Positions 34,336 through 42,893 of a stretch of DNA of 64,000 nt are shown here, piece after piece (position 1 is the first letter of the stretch; the number at the start of each line of letters is the position of its first letter). The notes under the pieces are model-generated. The model saw only the letters and a list, made by a program, of their open reading frames with translations. It was not told where the DNA came from and ran no database searches. The position numbers and the translations under genes were made by a program. This DNA comes from Clostridium sp. CAG:594 (lineage in GTDB: Bacteria > Bacillota_I > Bacilli_A > RF39 > UBA660), in assembly GCA_000434835.1 (NCBI GenBank), contig FR881490.1, positions 37,519 through 101,518 on the forward strand, written 5' to 3'.

Positions 34336-36888
34336 ATGGAAAATAAAGAAGAAAAAGAAATAAAAGAAGAAACAACTAATGATGAATTTGGAGGAACTTT
34401 TCACGAAAGAGATTCTCACGCAGAAAATGATATAGTAAAAGAAATTTCTGATTCATTCCTTGATTATTCAATGAGTGTTATTACATCCCGTGCAATACCA
34501 GACTTAAGAGATGGTTTAAAACCAGTTCATAGAAGAATATTATGGTCAATGTTTGAAGAAGGAAATACCCCAGATAAGCCTCATAAAAAATCTGCTACAA
34601 CAGTTGGTTATGTTATGGGACATTATCATCCACATGGTGATTCATCTATTTATGAAGCAATGGTTAGACTTGCACAAGATTTTAACCAAAGATACATGAT
34701 GGTTGATGGTCATGGTAACTTTGGTAATATTGAAGGCGATGGTGCAGCAGCATATCGTTATACTGAAGCAAGATTATCAAAAATATCTCTTGAAATGTTA
34801 AGAGATATAAGAAAAAATACAGTTGATATGGATGATAACTTTGATGAAACTTGTAAAGAGCCTAAGGTTTTACCATCAAGATTTCCTAACGTATTAGTAA
34901 ATGGTTCAATGGGTATAGCAGTAGGTATGGCAACAAATATTCCACCACACAACTTAGGTGAAGTAATAGACGGATGTGTTGCATACATAGATAATCCAGA
35001 TATTGATGTAAACGGATTAATGAATTATATTAAAGGTCCTGATTTTCCAACAGGTGGCATAATTTTAGGTAATTCAGGAATTAAAAAAGCTTATGAAACT
35101 GGTAGAGGATCAATTACTATCCGTTCTAGAACATCAATTGAGGAAGTAGGAAATCATAGTCAAATAGTAATTACAGAAGTGCCTTATGGAACAAACACTT
35201 TGGATTTAAAAAACAAAGTAGCAGAACTTGTACATAATAAAACAATTGAAGGCATTTCTGATTACCACACTGATTTAAAAAATGGTGTAAAAATAACAAT
35301 AACATTAAAGAGAGATGCTAATCCTCAGGTTGTATTAAATAATTTATTTAAACATACTAATTTTCAAATTAATTATGGAATAATTTTCCTAGTAATTGAT
35401 AATGGAACTCCAAGAACTTTAGGATTAAAGGATATTATTTCAAAATACATTGATCATCAAAAAGAAGTTATTATAAGAAGAACTAAATATGAGTTAAATG
35501 AAGATGAAAAAAGAGTTCATATTTTAGAAGGTTTAAAAATAGCTTTAGATAATATCGATGAAGTGGTAAAAATAATTCGTGGTGCTGATGATGATCAGGA
35601 TGCAAAAGAAAAATTAATGACTAAGTTTGGTCTTGATGAAATTCAAAGTAATAGCATACTAGAAATGCGTTTAAGACGCTTAACAGGCTTAGAAAGAGAT
35701 AAAATAGAAAATGAATTAAATGAATTATTAAAAGAAATAGAAGAATTAAGAGCAATTTTAGCGTCAGAACAAAAAGTTCTTGACATAATAAAAGAAGAAA
35801 TGCTTGAAATTAAGAAAAAATATGCTGATGAAAGAAGAACTTCTATTGATATGACTGCTATTGATTATATTGAGGATGAATCATTAATTCCTGTTGAAGA
35901 TATAGTTGTTGCATTAACTCATAAAGGTTATGTTAAAAGAATGGCCAGAGATACTTATAAACTACAAAATAAAGGTGGTGTAGGAATTAAGGGCATGTCA
36001 ACTAACGAAGAAGATTTTGTTGAAATACTTAAATCCGGAAAAACTCATGACCATGTTATGTTTTTTACTAATAAAGGTAAAGTTTATAGATTAAAAGGTT
36101 ATGAAATACCAGAATTTTCAAGACAATCTAAGGGATTACCAATAATTAATTTATTGCCAATTGAAAAAGATGAAAAAATAAATAGCATATTATTAGACGA
36201 TGACAGTGAAAATAACAAATATTTAGTTGTAGCTACTAAATATGGATTAGTAAAACGAACAAACGTATCGGAATTTGAAAATATTAGAAAAAATGGTAAG
36301 ATAGCTGTTACATTAAAAGATGGCGATGAGGTATTATCCGTTCACTTTACTTCTGGTAATGATGATGTAATAATTGCTGCCAATAATGGTAGAATGATTA
36401 GATTCAATGAAAATGAAATAAGAGTAATGGGAAGAACAGCAACAGGTGTAAAAGGTATTGAATTGATAGATGATTGTTATTGTGTTGGTTGTGAAATTGC
36501 AAGAGAAGGACAAGAAGTTTTAGTAGTAACTGAAAAAGGTTACGGAAAACGTACAGATATTAATGAATATAGATTAACTCATAGAGGTAGTAAAGGTGTC
36601 AAAACTCTTAATATAACCGAAAAAAATGGTACAATAGTAGCATTTAGAACAATCACTGATGACAAAGATTTAATGATTATTACTGATCAAGGCATTGTTA
36701 TTAGAATTTCAGCTGATAAAGTATCAAGAATGAGTAGAGTCACACAAGGTGTTAGATTAATGAATTTAAGAGAAGGACAAAAAGTATCTACAGTGTCAGT
36801 AGTTGAAAAAGATGAAGAAAACACTAATGAAAATGAAACAACATCAAATGATACATCAGAAAAAGAAACAAAAGAGGCTAGTGAATAG
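34336..36888 (+). CDS. gyrA: DNA gyrase subunit A
   Basis: Cleavage/religation subunit. The catalytic Tyr lies in AAAYRYTEARLSK; the quinolone-determining segment HPHGDSSIYEAMVRLAQ carries the Ser and Glu usual for drug-sensitive Gram-positive gyrase; the C-terminal half has six beta-pinwheel blades with the GYGKRTDINEYR (GyrA box type) repeat. After about residue 825 there is an acidic Asn/Glu/Thr tail. 850 aa. Confidence 0.98.
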   Translation: MENKEEKEIKEETTNDEFGGTFHERDSHAENDIVKEISDSFLDYSMSVITSRAIPDLRDGLKPVHRRILWSMFEEGNTPDKPHKKSATTVGYVMGHYHPHGDSSIYEAMVRLAQDFNQRYMMVDGHGNFGNIEGDGAAAYRYTEARLSKISLEMLRDIRKNTVDMDDNFDETCKEPKVLPSRFPNVLVNGSMGIAVGMATNIPPHNLGEVIDGCVAYIDNPDIDVNGLMNYIKGPDFPTGGIILGNSGIKKAYETGRGSITIRSRTSIEEVGNHSQIVITEVPYGTNTLDLKNKVAELVHNKTIEGISDYHTDLKNGVKITITLKRDANPQVVLNNLFKHTNFQINYGIIFLVIDNGTPRTLGLKDIISKYIDHQKEVIIRRTKYELNEDEKRVHILEGLKIALDNIDEVVKIIRGADDDQDAKEKLMTKFGLDEIQSNSILEMRLRRLTGLERDKIENELNELLKEIEELRAILASEQKVLDIIKEEMLEIKKKYADERRTSIDMTAIDYIEDESLIPVEDIVVALTHKGYVKRMARDTYKLQNKGGVGIKGMSTNEEDFVEILKSGKTHDHVMFFTNKGKVYRLKGYEIPEFSRQSKGLPIINLLPIEKDEKINSILLDDDSENNKYLVVATKYGLVKRTNVSEFENIRKNGKIAVTLKDGDEVLSVHFTSGNDDVIIAANNGRMIRFNENEIRVMGRTATGVKGIELIDDCYCVGCEIAREGQEVLVVTEKGYGKRTDINEYRLTHRGSKGVKTLNITEKNGTIVAFRTITDDKDLMIITDQGIVIRISADKVSRMSRVTQGVRLMNLREGQKVSTVSVVEKDEENTNENETTSNDTSEKETKEASE

Positions 36889-36900
36889 TCTCTTTTTTAT
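36871..36900 (+). terminator. Terminator of gyrA
   Basis: AGAGGCTA-5-nt loop-TAGTCTCT followed by TTTTTATT; the stem overlaps the last codons of gyrA. Confidence 0.8.
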
Positions 36901-36903
36901 TGA

Positions 36904-36919
36904 TGTTTCACGTGAAACA
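36904..36919. promoter_or_regulatory. parS site 1
   Basis: TGTTTCACGTGAAACA, a perfect 16-bp palindrome identical to the ParB (Spo0J) recognition sequence of Firmicutes, just after the gyrA terminator. Confidence 0.9.
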
Positions 36920-36944
36920 TAGGTATATAAAATAAATATCAAAA

Positions 36945-36973
36945 TTAACTTGCTAAAATTCAAATAATATAAT
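36945..36973 (+). promoter_or_regulatory. Promoter of the SRP RNA gene
   Basis: TTAACT, 17-base spacer, TATAAT, placing the start about 36980, at the 5' end of the SRP RNA. Confidence 0.75.
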
Positions 36974-36980
36974 AAAATAA

Positions 36981-37060
36981 TATTGCACAACAGGAATGTT
37001 AGAACCAGGTCAGGCTCGAGAGATAGCAGCCTTAATAACCTCTTTCTGTGTGTGCTTTTA
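36981..37060 (+). ncRNA. ffs: Small signal recognition particle RNA (4.5S/scRNA type)
   Basis: The helix 8 consensus is present: CCAGGTCAGGCTC-GAGA-GATAGCAGCC, with a GAGA (GNRA) tetraloop and the asymmetric A-C/AGCAGCC loop bound by Ffh. Outer pairing is provided by TTGCACAACAG (about 36983) against CTGTGTGTGC (37046-37055), followed by TTTTATTTT as terminator. At about 75 nt it is the short form without an Alu domain. In Bacillus the SRP RNA gene is likewise next to tadA and dnaX. Confidence 0.93.
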
Positions 37061-37075
37061 TTTTATATAAAATAA

Positions 37076-37091
37076 TGTTCCACGTGAAACA
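37076..37091. promoter_or_regulatory. parS site 2
   Basis: TGTTCCACGTGAAACA, one base off a perfect palindrome and within the TGTTNCACGTGAAACA consensus. Confidence 0.9.
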
Positions 37092-37119
37092 TAGGTATAC
37101 AAAAATAAAAAGAAGGGTA

Positions 37120-37563
37120 ATGTTCCACGTGAAACATAGTATTAAATATTATATGGAAGAAAAATATTATGAAGAAATAATAAAATTAGCTAAAAAAGCC
37201 TACAAAAAAGGGGAAGTGCCGGTTGGTGCAATTGTAGTAAAAGATGGTAAGATACTTTCTAAGGCATATAATAGAGTTGAAAAAGATAGAGATGCAACTA
37301 TGCATGCGGAAATCTTAGCTATTAAAAAGGCATCTAAAAAAATAAAAAACTGGAGATTAAATAATTGCGAAATGTATGTAACATTAGAACCTTGTATGAT
37401 GTGTACTGCAGCAATAGAATTAAGTAGAATAAAAAAAGTACATTATTTACTTAAAAGAGATAAAGAAATAATAAAAAGCAAAGAAAAGTATATTTATGAA
37501 GAAACTGAATCTAGTCAAGAGGTTTTAGAACTATTACAATCGTTTTTTAAAAGTAAAAGATAA
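37120..37563 (+). CDS. tadA: tRNA-specific adenosine-34 deaminase
   Basis: TadA makes inosine at the wobble base of tRNA-Arg. Zinc/proton-shuttle motifs HAEILAI (His and Glu) and PCMMC (two Cys) are intact, as is VPVGAIVV. The start is ambiguous: the ATG at 37120 has a close AGAAGGG but begins exactly in a parS site (giving MFHVKHSIKYYMEEK...), while the ATG at 37153 (MEEKYYEEIIKLA) matches where most TadA proteins start but has no ribosome-binding site. I chose 37120 (147 aa). The gene is followed by a parS-containing terminator and dnaX. Confidence 0.88.
   Translation: MFHVKHSIKYYMEEKYYEEIIKLAKKAYKKGEVPVGAIVVKDGKILSKAYNRVEKDRDATMHAEILAIKKASKKIKNWRLNNCEMYVTLEPCMMCTAAIELSRIKKVHYLLKRDKEIIKSKEKYIYEETESSQEVLELLQSFFKSKR
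37121..37136. promoter_or_regulatory. parS site 3, at the tadA start
   Basis: TGTTCCACGTGAAACA. Its first bases are part of the ATG used as the likely tadA start; if ParB binds and spreads here it covers the tadA start. Confidence 0.9.
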
Positions 37564-37596
37564 GCAATGTTCCACGTGAAACATTGCTTTTTTAGT
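37562..37596 (+). terminator. tadA terminator whose stem is parS site 4
   Basis: AGCAATGTT and AACATTGCT flank CCACGTGA, so the parS 16-mer (TGTTCCACGTGAAACA, 37568-37583) is the upper part of a long stem starting at AAGCA and ending TGCTTTTTTAG. One element serves as intrinsic terminator and ParB site. Confidence 0.88.
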
Positions 37597-37624
37597 TTAA
37601 AAACATAACTTAAAATGTTATAAT
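37596..37624 (+). promoter_or_regulatory. Probable promoter of dnaX
   Basis: TTTAAA, 17-base spacer, TATAAT, 20 bases before the ATG and directly after the parS terminator. Confidence 0.5.
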
Positions 37625-37643
37625 ATATAACAGAGGTGGTTGT

Positions 37644-39323
37644 ATGGCATATCAAACATTATATAGAAAATATAGACCTAAAACGTTTGAATTAGTATAT
37701 GGACAAGATGTAATAGTAAAAACATTAAAAAATGTTATTAAAAACGATAAACTAAGTCATGCGTACTTGTTTACAGGGCCTAGAGGAACTGGTAAAACGA
37801 GTAGTGCAAAATTGTTTGCAAAAGCTATTAACTGTTTGAATAATAAAGATGGAGATGCTTGTAATGAATGTGAAAATTGCAAATCATTTAATAACAATAG
37901 TAATCCTGATATAATAGAAATAGATGCTGCATCAAATAATGGTGTAGATGAAATAAGAGAAATAAAAAATAAGGTTAGCTTAGTTCCATCTATGTCAAAA
38001 TATAAAGTATACATAATCGATGAAGTTCATATGCTTTCAATTGGTGCCTTTAACGCATTATTAAAAACATTAGAAGAACCACCAGAATATATAATATTTA
38101 TATTAGCTACGACAGAACCACAAAAGATTCCAGCTACTATAATTTCTAGATGTCAAAGATTTGATTTTAAAAGTATATCACATGATAAAATGAAACAATG
38201 CCTTGAAAATATTATTTCAAAAGAAAATATAAGCATAGATGATGGTGCAATTGAAGAAATAATAAATAATTCTAAAGGTGGAATGAGAGACGCTATTGGA
38301 TTATTAGATCAAGCATCAGCATTTTGTAATAATAATATAACAGCAAATGACATAGAAGAATTGTCTGGAAATATATCAATTAAACAAATAAGAATATTTT
38401 TATCAAATATTATGCAAAAAGAATATAATGTGATATTTGATTCAATATCTAATTATTCATCAAACGGAAAAGATTTTGCATTGATTTGTGAAAAAATAAT
38501 TAACTATATTAGAGAAGGCATACTATACAAGAAGAAAATTAATACAGATAAAATACTTGATGAGGATAAAAATATATTTGATAAATTGTCTGATACCGAT
38601 TTGTATGATTTAATAGATTATTTATCCGATACATTGGTTAAGGTGAAAAATAGTTATCAAAAAGAATTAACGTTCGAAGTACAAATGATTCAAATGATCG
38701 ATAAGATATTTAATAAAGAAAGTAATGTTTCACGTGAAACATCAATAAATAAAATAAAAGTAGAAAATACCAATGTTCCACGTGAAACATCAATAAATGA
38801 AATAAAAGCAGAAAATATCAATGTTCCACGTGAAACATTAAAAATAGAAAACAAAACTGATAGCGTTATAGAAGAATTAAAAAATGTTAGAATAAATAAT
38901 ATTTTAAAGAATGCAACTAAACAAAATATAACATTTATAAAAGATTTATGGCCTAATATCAATGAATATCTTATAAATGAAAAATATAAGATGGTAGCGG
39001 GTATGTTAGTTAATGCAACTCCTGTCGCAGCATCAAAAAAGGGAATAATAATAACTTTACCATTAGAGTCAAGTATTTCTAGAATAGAAAAGGAATATGA
39101 TAATAGTAAAGAATTATTAAATGAAATATATAACGAAAACTACAAAGTAGTATATATTTCTGAGCAATATTGGAAAAAAGTAAGACCTAAATTTGTAGAA
39201 AAAGCTAAAAACGGAGAATTACAAATTATAGATGAGTCTGAAGTACTAGACAAATTAAAAAAAATAAATGACAAAAACTTAGTAGAAGAATTTAATGAAT
39301 TAATTGAAATGGAGGAAAATTAA
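37644..39323 (+). CDS. dnaX: DNA polymerase III subunits gamma/tau
   Basis: Clamp-loader ATPase. Walker A GPRGTGKTSS (about 45-54), zinc module CNECENC, Walker B VYIIDEVHMLS, and ISRCQRF (SRC motif) fall in the first 180 residues; domain III ends at about residue 355. Residues about 361-398 consist of a 16-residue repeat (NVSRETSINKIKVENT, NVPRETSINEIKAENI, NVPRET) encoded by a 48-bp DNA repeat that carries a parS site in each unit. A tau-like C-terminal domain follows (about 410-559). No slippery A-run/frameshift site of the E. coli type was identified. The repeat falls in the flexible linker, where extra sequence is tolerated. Confidence 0.96.
   Translation: MAYQTLYRKYRPKTFELVYGQDVIVKTLKNVIKNDKLSHAYLFTGPRGTGKTSSAKLFAKAINCLNNKDGDACNECENCKSFNNNSNPDIIEIDAASNNGVDEIREIKNKVSLVPSMSKYKVYIIDEVHMLSIGAFNALLKTLEEPPEYIIFILATTEPQKIPATIISRCQRFDFKSISHDKMKQCLENIISKENISIDDGAIEEIINNSKGGMRDAIGLLDQASAFCNNNITANDIEELSGNISIKQIRIFLSNIMQKEYNVIFDSISNYSSNGKDFALICEKIINYIREGILYKKKINTDKILDEDKNIFDKLSDTDLYDLIDYLSDTLVKVKNSYQKELTFEVQMIQMIDKIFNKESNVSRETSINKIKVENTNVPRETSINEIKAENINVPRETLKIENKTDSVIEELKNVRINNILKNATKQNITFIKDLWPNINEYLINEKYKMVAGMLVNATPVAASKKGIIITLPLESSISRIEKEYDNSKELLNEIYNENYKVVYISEQYWKKVRPKFVEKAKNGELQIIDESEVLDKLKKINDKNLVEEFNELIEMEEN
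38726..38837. repeat. 48-bp tandem repeat inside dnaX carrying parS sites 5, 6 and 7
   Basis: parS 16-mers at 38726-38741 (TGTTTCACGTGAAACA), 38774-38789 and 38822-38837 (both TGTTCCACGTGAAACA) are spaced exactly 48 bp. The DNA between the first two and the second two is almost identical (ATCAATAAAT-AAATAAAAG-AGAAAATA type). Exact spacing of 48 (a multiple of 3) keeps the reading frame. Confidence 0.92.
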
Positions 39324-39324
39324 A

Positions 39325-39621
39325 ATGAATTTACAAGCTTTAATGAAACAAGCACAATCAATGCAAAAAAATATAATGGACAGCAAGAAAAAAATAGATG
39401 AAATGACTTTTACTGGAAAATCAGAATTAGTAGAAGTTAAAATGAATGGAAAAAGGGAGGTATTATCTGTTGAAATTAAATCTGATGAATTAGAAAAAGA
39501 CGATTTAGAAATATTAGAAGATATGATTAAAATAGCAACAAATGATGCTTTAAAACAAATAGAGAACGAAGTAAATAATAAATTAGGAAGTCAAGCCGGA
39601 GCTTTAGGAGGACTTCTATAA
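39325..39621 (+). CDS. ybaB: YbaB/EbfC nucleoid-associated protein
   Basis: 98 aa, small DNA-binding dimer. MNLQALMKQAQSMQKNI, VEVKMNGKREVLSVEI and a C-terminal Gly-rich GSQAGALGGLL are family-typical. GGAGG lies before the ATG at 39325; the longer frame from 39304 overlaps dnaX. Lies between dnaX and recR as usual. Confidence 0.95.
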   Translation: MNLQALMKQAQSMQKNIMDSKKKIDEMTFTGKSELVEVKMNGKREVLSVEIKSDELEKDDLEILEDMIKIATNDALKQIENEVNNKLGSQAGALGGLL

Positions 39622-39637
39622 ACAGGAGTAGGTAACA

Positions 39638-40237
39638 ATGAATTATCCAAAGAGTTTTCAAGAACTAATTGATTGTTTTAAATTATTACCAGGCGTAGGC
39701 ACAAAAACAGCTGAAAGATATGCCTTTTCTTTGTTAAACTTGGATGAAGAAAAAACACAGGAATTTAGTAATATTATTGAAAATATAAAGAAAAATATTA
39801 CTACTTGCCCTAATTGTGGATGTATGTCGGAAGCAAACAAATGTTTAATTTGTGATGACAAAAGTAGACAAAACGATATAATTTGCGTAGTAGAAAGTCA
39901 AAAAAATGTATTTATATTTGAAAAATTAGGTGTTTTTAGATGTAAATATCACGTTTTGGGTGGCTTGATATCACCTATGGATGGTATCAATCCTGAAGAT
40001 TTATCAATTAGTAAATTAATTGAAAGAATAAAAAAGGAAAAAATAAATGAAATAATTTTGGCATTAAGACCCGGAATAGAGGGCAATACGACGTCTTTAT
40101 ATATAACAAAGTTGTTAGAGGATTCTGGAGTTAAGATAACTCAAATAGCTCAAGGAGTACCTATGGGAGCAGATATGGAATACTTAGATGCTTTAACTCT
40201 TGAAATGGCTGTGGAAAACAGAAACGAAGTATCATAA
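39638..40237 (+). CDS. recR: Recombination protein RecR
   Basis: Acts with RecF/RecO in gap repair. HhH element LPGVGTKTAERYAF, zinc finger CPNCGCMSEANKCLIC, TOPRIM core (CVVESQKNVFIFE) and C-terminal GVPMGADMEYLDALTLEMAV (Walker-B-like). 199 aa. Confidence 0.97.
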   Translation: MNYPKSFQELIDCFKLLPGVGTKTAERYAFSLLNLDEEKTQEFSNIIENIKKNITTCPNCGCMSEANKCLICDDKSRQNDIICVVESQKNVFIFEKLGVFRCKYHVLGGLISPMDGINPEDLSISKLIERIKKEKINEIILALRPGIEGNTTSLYITKLLEDSGVKITQIAQGVPMGADMEYLDALTLEMAVENRNEVS

Positions 40238-40277
40238 TTATAAAATATTAAACATATTTTCTATTAGAGGTGAAAAT

Positions 40278-40466
40278 ATGTTAAAATTTATATTCAAAGT
40301 AGTAAAAAAAGTAATAGTCGGAATGATTTTGTTGTTTGCTTATAACACTTTTTTATCATCATTAAATCTAATGATACCAATAAATGTTATAACAATAGTG
40401 GTTGCAAGTTTATTTGATGTACCAGGAATCATTGGGTTAGCAGTATTTTTACTTTTGAATTATTAA
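40278..40466 (+). CDS. bofA: BofA-type inhibitor of pro-SigK processing
   Basis: 62 aa with two membrane segments (about 8-27 and 36-60) and the motif IPINVITIVVASLFDVPGIIGL typical of BofA. In Bacillus BofA holds the SpoIVFB protease inactive in the mother cell, and its gene lies downstream of recR. AGAGGTGAAAAT precedes the ATG at 40278. Confidence 0.88.
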   Translation: MLKFIFKVVKKVIVGMILLFAYNTFLSSLNLMIPINVITIVVASLFDVPGIIGLAVFLLLNY

Positions 40467-40480
40467 AAGAAGGTGAGTAC

Positions 40481-41389
40481 ATGGATAGTAATTTAGTTAT
40501 AAAAAATCAACCGGTTTTAAGTAAAATATTTAATAACATAAGAAAAACAAATAATAATGTACAAGCCTATATGTTAGTTGGTGAAGATAAGGAAAAAATA
40601 GAAGAATATGCTATTTTATTAAGTAAAATACTTATTTGTCCACATGTTTATGAAGAAAATTGTAATAAATGTAATATATGTAAGAGAATAGATGAAAATA
40701 CTTATGGTGAATTAAAAATAATTAAGCCAATAAATAGAATAATAAAAAAAGAATCAATAATAGAATTAAGGGATTATTTTAGAACAGAAAGTATTGAGGG
40801 AAAAAATGAAGTTTACATAATTAATGACGCCGAAACCTTAAACGCAGCAGCAGCGAATGCAATTTTAAAATTTCTAGAAGAGCCCGATAGCAATGCGGTA
40901 GCAATCTTTACAACGACTAATTTAGATAGTGTTATAAAAACAATAACATCAAGGTGCCAATTAATTAAAACTAATAATGTTAGAACTAAATATGGAATAG
41001 ACTTTGTTAAAGAATTAACTAATTTAGAGGAAGATCAAATATACGATATAATTGATTTTACTAAATCTTTAGAAAGAAATTTCAATAAGGCGTTTTCATG
41101 TGTTAAAACAAACATTGTAGACGTGTATAATAGCAAGGAATTACTTTCTAGTGCTTTAAAAGTAATGCTTTTATATTACAAAGATATGCTAAATTATAAC
41201 ATAAAAGAAAAATGTTTGTATTTTGAAGTCAATGATGTAAAAAACGTTATAAAATCGCAAAACAATGATACTATTTCAAAAAAAATATCATTTATCTTGG
41301 AAAATATAACAAAATTAGAGTACAATGTTAATATATTGTTATTTATGGATAACTTATTAATTGGAATAGGGGAAATATTAGATGATTAA
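40481..41389 (+). CDS. holB: DNA polymerase III delta' subunit
   Basis: Clamp-loader subunit. Has no Walker A lysine (VGEDKEKIEEYA) but keeps the zinc cysteines (CPHVYEENCNKCNIC), ILKFLEEPDSNAVAIFTT and the SRC motif (TSRCQLI). 302 aa. Overlaps ricT by 8 bases. Confidence 0.93.
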   Translation: MDSNLVIKNQPVLSKIFNNIRKTNNNVQAYMLVGEDKEKIEEYAILLSKILICPHVYEENCNKCNICKRIDENTYGELKIIKPINRIIKKESIIELRDYFRTESIEGKNEVYIINDAETLNAAAANAILKFLEEPDSNAVAIFTTTNLDSVIKTITSRCQLIKTNNVRTKYGIDFVKELTNLEEDQIYDIIDFTKSLERNFNKAFSCVKTNIVDVYNSKELLSSALKVMLLYYKDMLNYNIKEKCLYFEVNDVKNVIKSQNNDTISKKISFILENITKLEYNVNILLFMDNLLIGIGEILDD

Positions 41390-42179
41390 AGTAATAGGAA
41401 TTAATTTTTTGGATGCAAACAGAATATATTACTTTTCACCAAATAATATTAAATTAAAAAAAGGTGATTATGTAATCGTTGAAACAGAAAGAGGAATGCA
41501 GTTTGGACAAGCTGTAACAAATATAGAGCAAATGCCTAAAGAAAAGGTGTTTTTGCCACTTAAGGATGTAATAAGAAAAGCAAATAAAGATGATATAAAT
41601 GCTAATGATAAAAACGCAAGAGATGGTGTTAAAGCATTAAGTTATGCAAAGGAATTGGTTAATAAGCAAGGATTAGATATGAAACTTTTTGAGGCTTCAT
41701 ATACGTTTGATAGAAAAAAACTTATATTTAAATTTATTGCTGACGAAAGAGTTGATTTTAGGGAACTAGCAAAGCTTTTAGCGGCAAAATATAAAACTAG
41801 AATAGAGTTAAGACAAATAGGTGTTAGAGATAAGGCAAAAGAAATAGGAGGTTTAGGGCCATGCGGTAGACCTTTATGTTGCTCACTTTTCCTTACAAAT
41901 TTTAATAGTGTTTCTATAAATATGGCTAAAAATCAAGGAATAGCCCTTAATCCAACAAAAATAAACGGAGCATGCGGTAGACTTTTATGTTGCCTTGGAT
42001 ATGAGGATGAGACATATACAGAATATAAAAAACATTTTCCAAAATTAGGTGAATCAGTTGAAGTAGATGGTAAAAAGGGAAGAGTTTGTGAACTTAACGT
42101 ATTAAGTGGAAATTACAAAGTTAAGGTATCTGATAATGAAGAAATAATAGTTTCGGTGGATATAGATGGAAACAATTAA
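41382..42179 (+). CDS. ricT: PSP1-domain protein RicT (YaaT)
   Basis: Member of the Y complex (RicAFT), which in Bacillus stimulates RNase Y and sporulation/competence. PSP1 domain with KTRIELRQIGVRDKAKEIGG, and the cysteine-rich signature GPCGRPLCCSLFL and GACGRLLCCLGYE that binds an iron-sulphur cluster. 265 aa. Sits between holB and a methyltransferase, as in Bacillus. Confidence 0.95.
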   Translation: MIKVIGINFLDANRIYYFSPNNIKLKKGDYVIVETERGMQFGQAVTNIEQMPKEKVFLPLKDVIRKANKDDINANDKNARDGVKALSYAKELVNKQGLDMKLFEASYTFDRKKLIFKFIADERVDFRELAKLLAAKYKTRIELRQIGVRDKAKEIGGLGPCGRPLCCSLFLTNFNSVSINMAKNQGIALNPTKINGACGRLLCCLGYEDETYTEYKKHFPKLGESVEVDGKKGRVCELNVLSGNYKVKVSDNEEIIVSVDIDGNN

Positions 42180-42891
42180 TGATTTGTTAAATTATAATGG
42201 ACTAAAAATAGTTCAAAATACAGATTGGTTTAAGTTTTCATTAGATTCAGTTTTGCTAGCAAATTTTGTAAATGTTAATAAAAAAACTAAAATAATTGAT
42301 TTTTGTACTGGTAATGCACCAATTCCCTTGTTTTTAAGTCATAAAACTAATCAAAAGATAGTAGCAGTTGAATTGCAAAAAGAAATTTATGATTTAGCGA
42401 ATAAAAGTGTAAAATTAAATCATTTGGAAGAAAAGGTGCAGGTATTAAATGAAGATGTTAAAAACATTTCTAATATATACGAAACAGATACTTTTGATTT
42501 AATAACGTGTAATCCTCCGTATTTTAAGATAAATGAAAATTCTAGTACTAACGAAAATAAAATAAAATCAGTTGCAAGACATGAGATTTATTTAAATTTG
42601 GATGATATTTTTAAAATTGCTAAGAAAGTTTTAAAAAATGATGGTAAAATCGCAATGGTGCATAGAACGGAGAGATTAATTGATATAATATCATCTATGA
42701 AAAAAAATAATATTGAACCAAAAAAAATTCAATTTGTTTATCCTTTTAAGAGTTCAAAATCTAATATGGTTTTAATAGAAGGTGCCAAAAATGGTAAACC
42801 AGGTCTTTCTGTTTTAAGTAACATAGTGGTACATAATGAAGATGGTAGTTATACAAAATATATTAACAATATATTTAATGGTGGTGATTAA
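42166..42891 (+). CDS. TrmN6/YabB-type adenine-N6 methyltransferase
   Basis: SAM-dependent enzyme probably acting on a tRNA adenine (TrmN6 modifies A37 of tRNA1-Val in E. coli). SAM motif IIDFCTGNAPIPLFLS, and the NPPYF catalytic motif (about 122-126). 241 aa. Overlaps ricT by 14 bases. Substrate not proven. Confidence 0.88.
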   Translation: METINDLLNYNGLKIVQNTDWFKFSLDSVLLANFVNVNKKTKIIDFCTGNAPIPLFLSHKTNQKIVAVELQKEIYDLANKSVKLNHLEEKVQVLNEDVKNISNIYETDTFDLITCNPPYFKINENSSTNENKIKSVARHEIYLNLDDIFKIAKKVLKNDGKIAMVHRTERLIDIISSMKKNNIEPKKIQFVYPFKSSKSNMVLIEGAKNGKPGLSVLSNIVVHNEDGSYTKYINNIFNGGD

Positions 42892-42893
42892 AG

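Noticed and set aside
38726..38837. Regular 48-bp repeats looked at first like a CRISPR array
   Set aside because: The spacer-like parts are also repeated, the array is in a coding frame, and each unit holds a parS palindrome; no cas genes.
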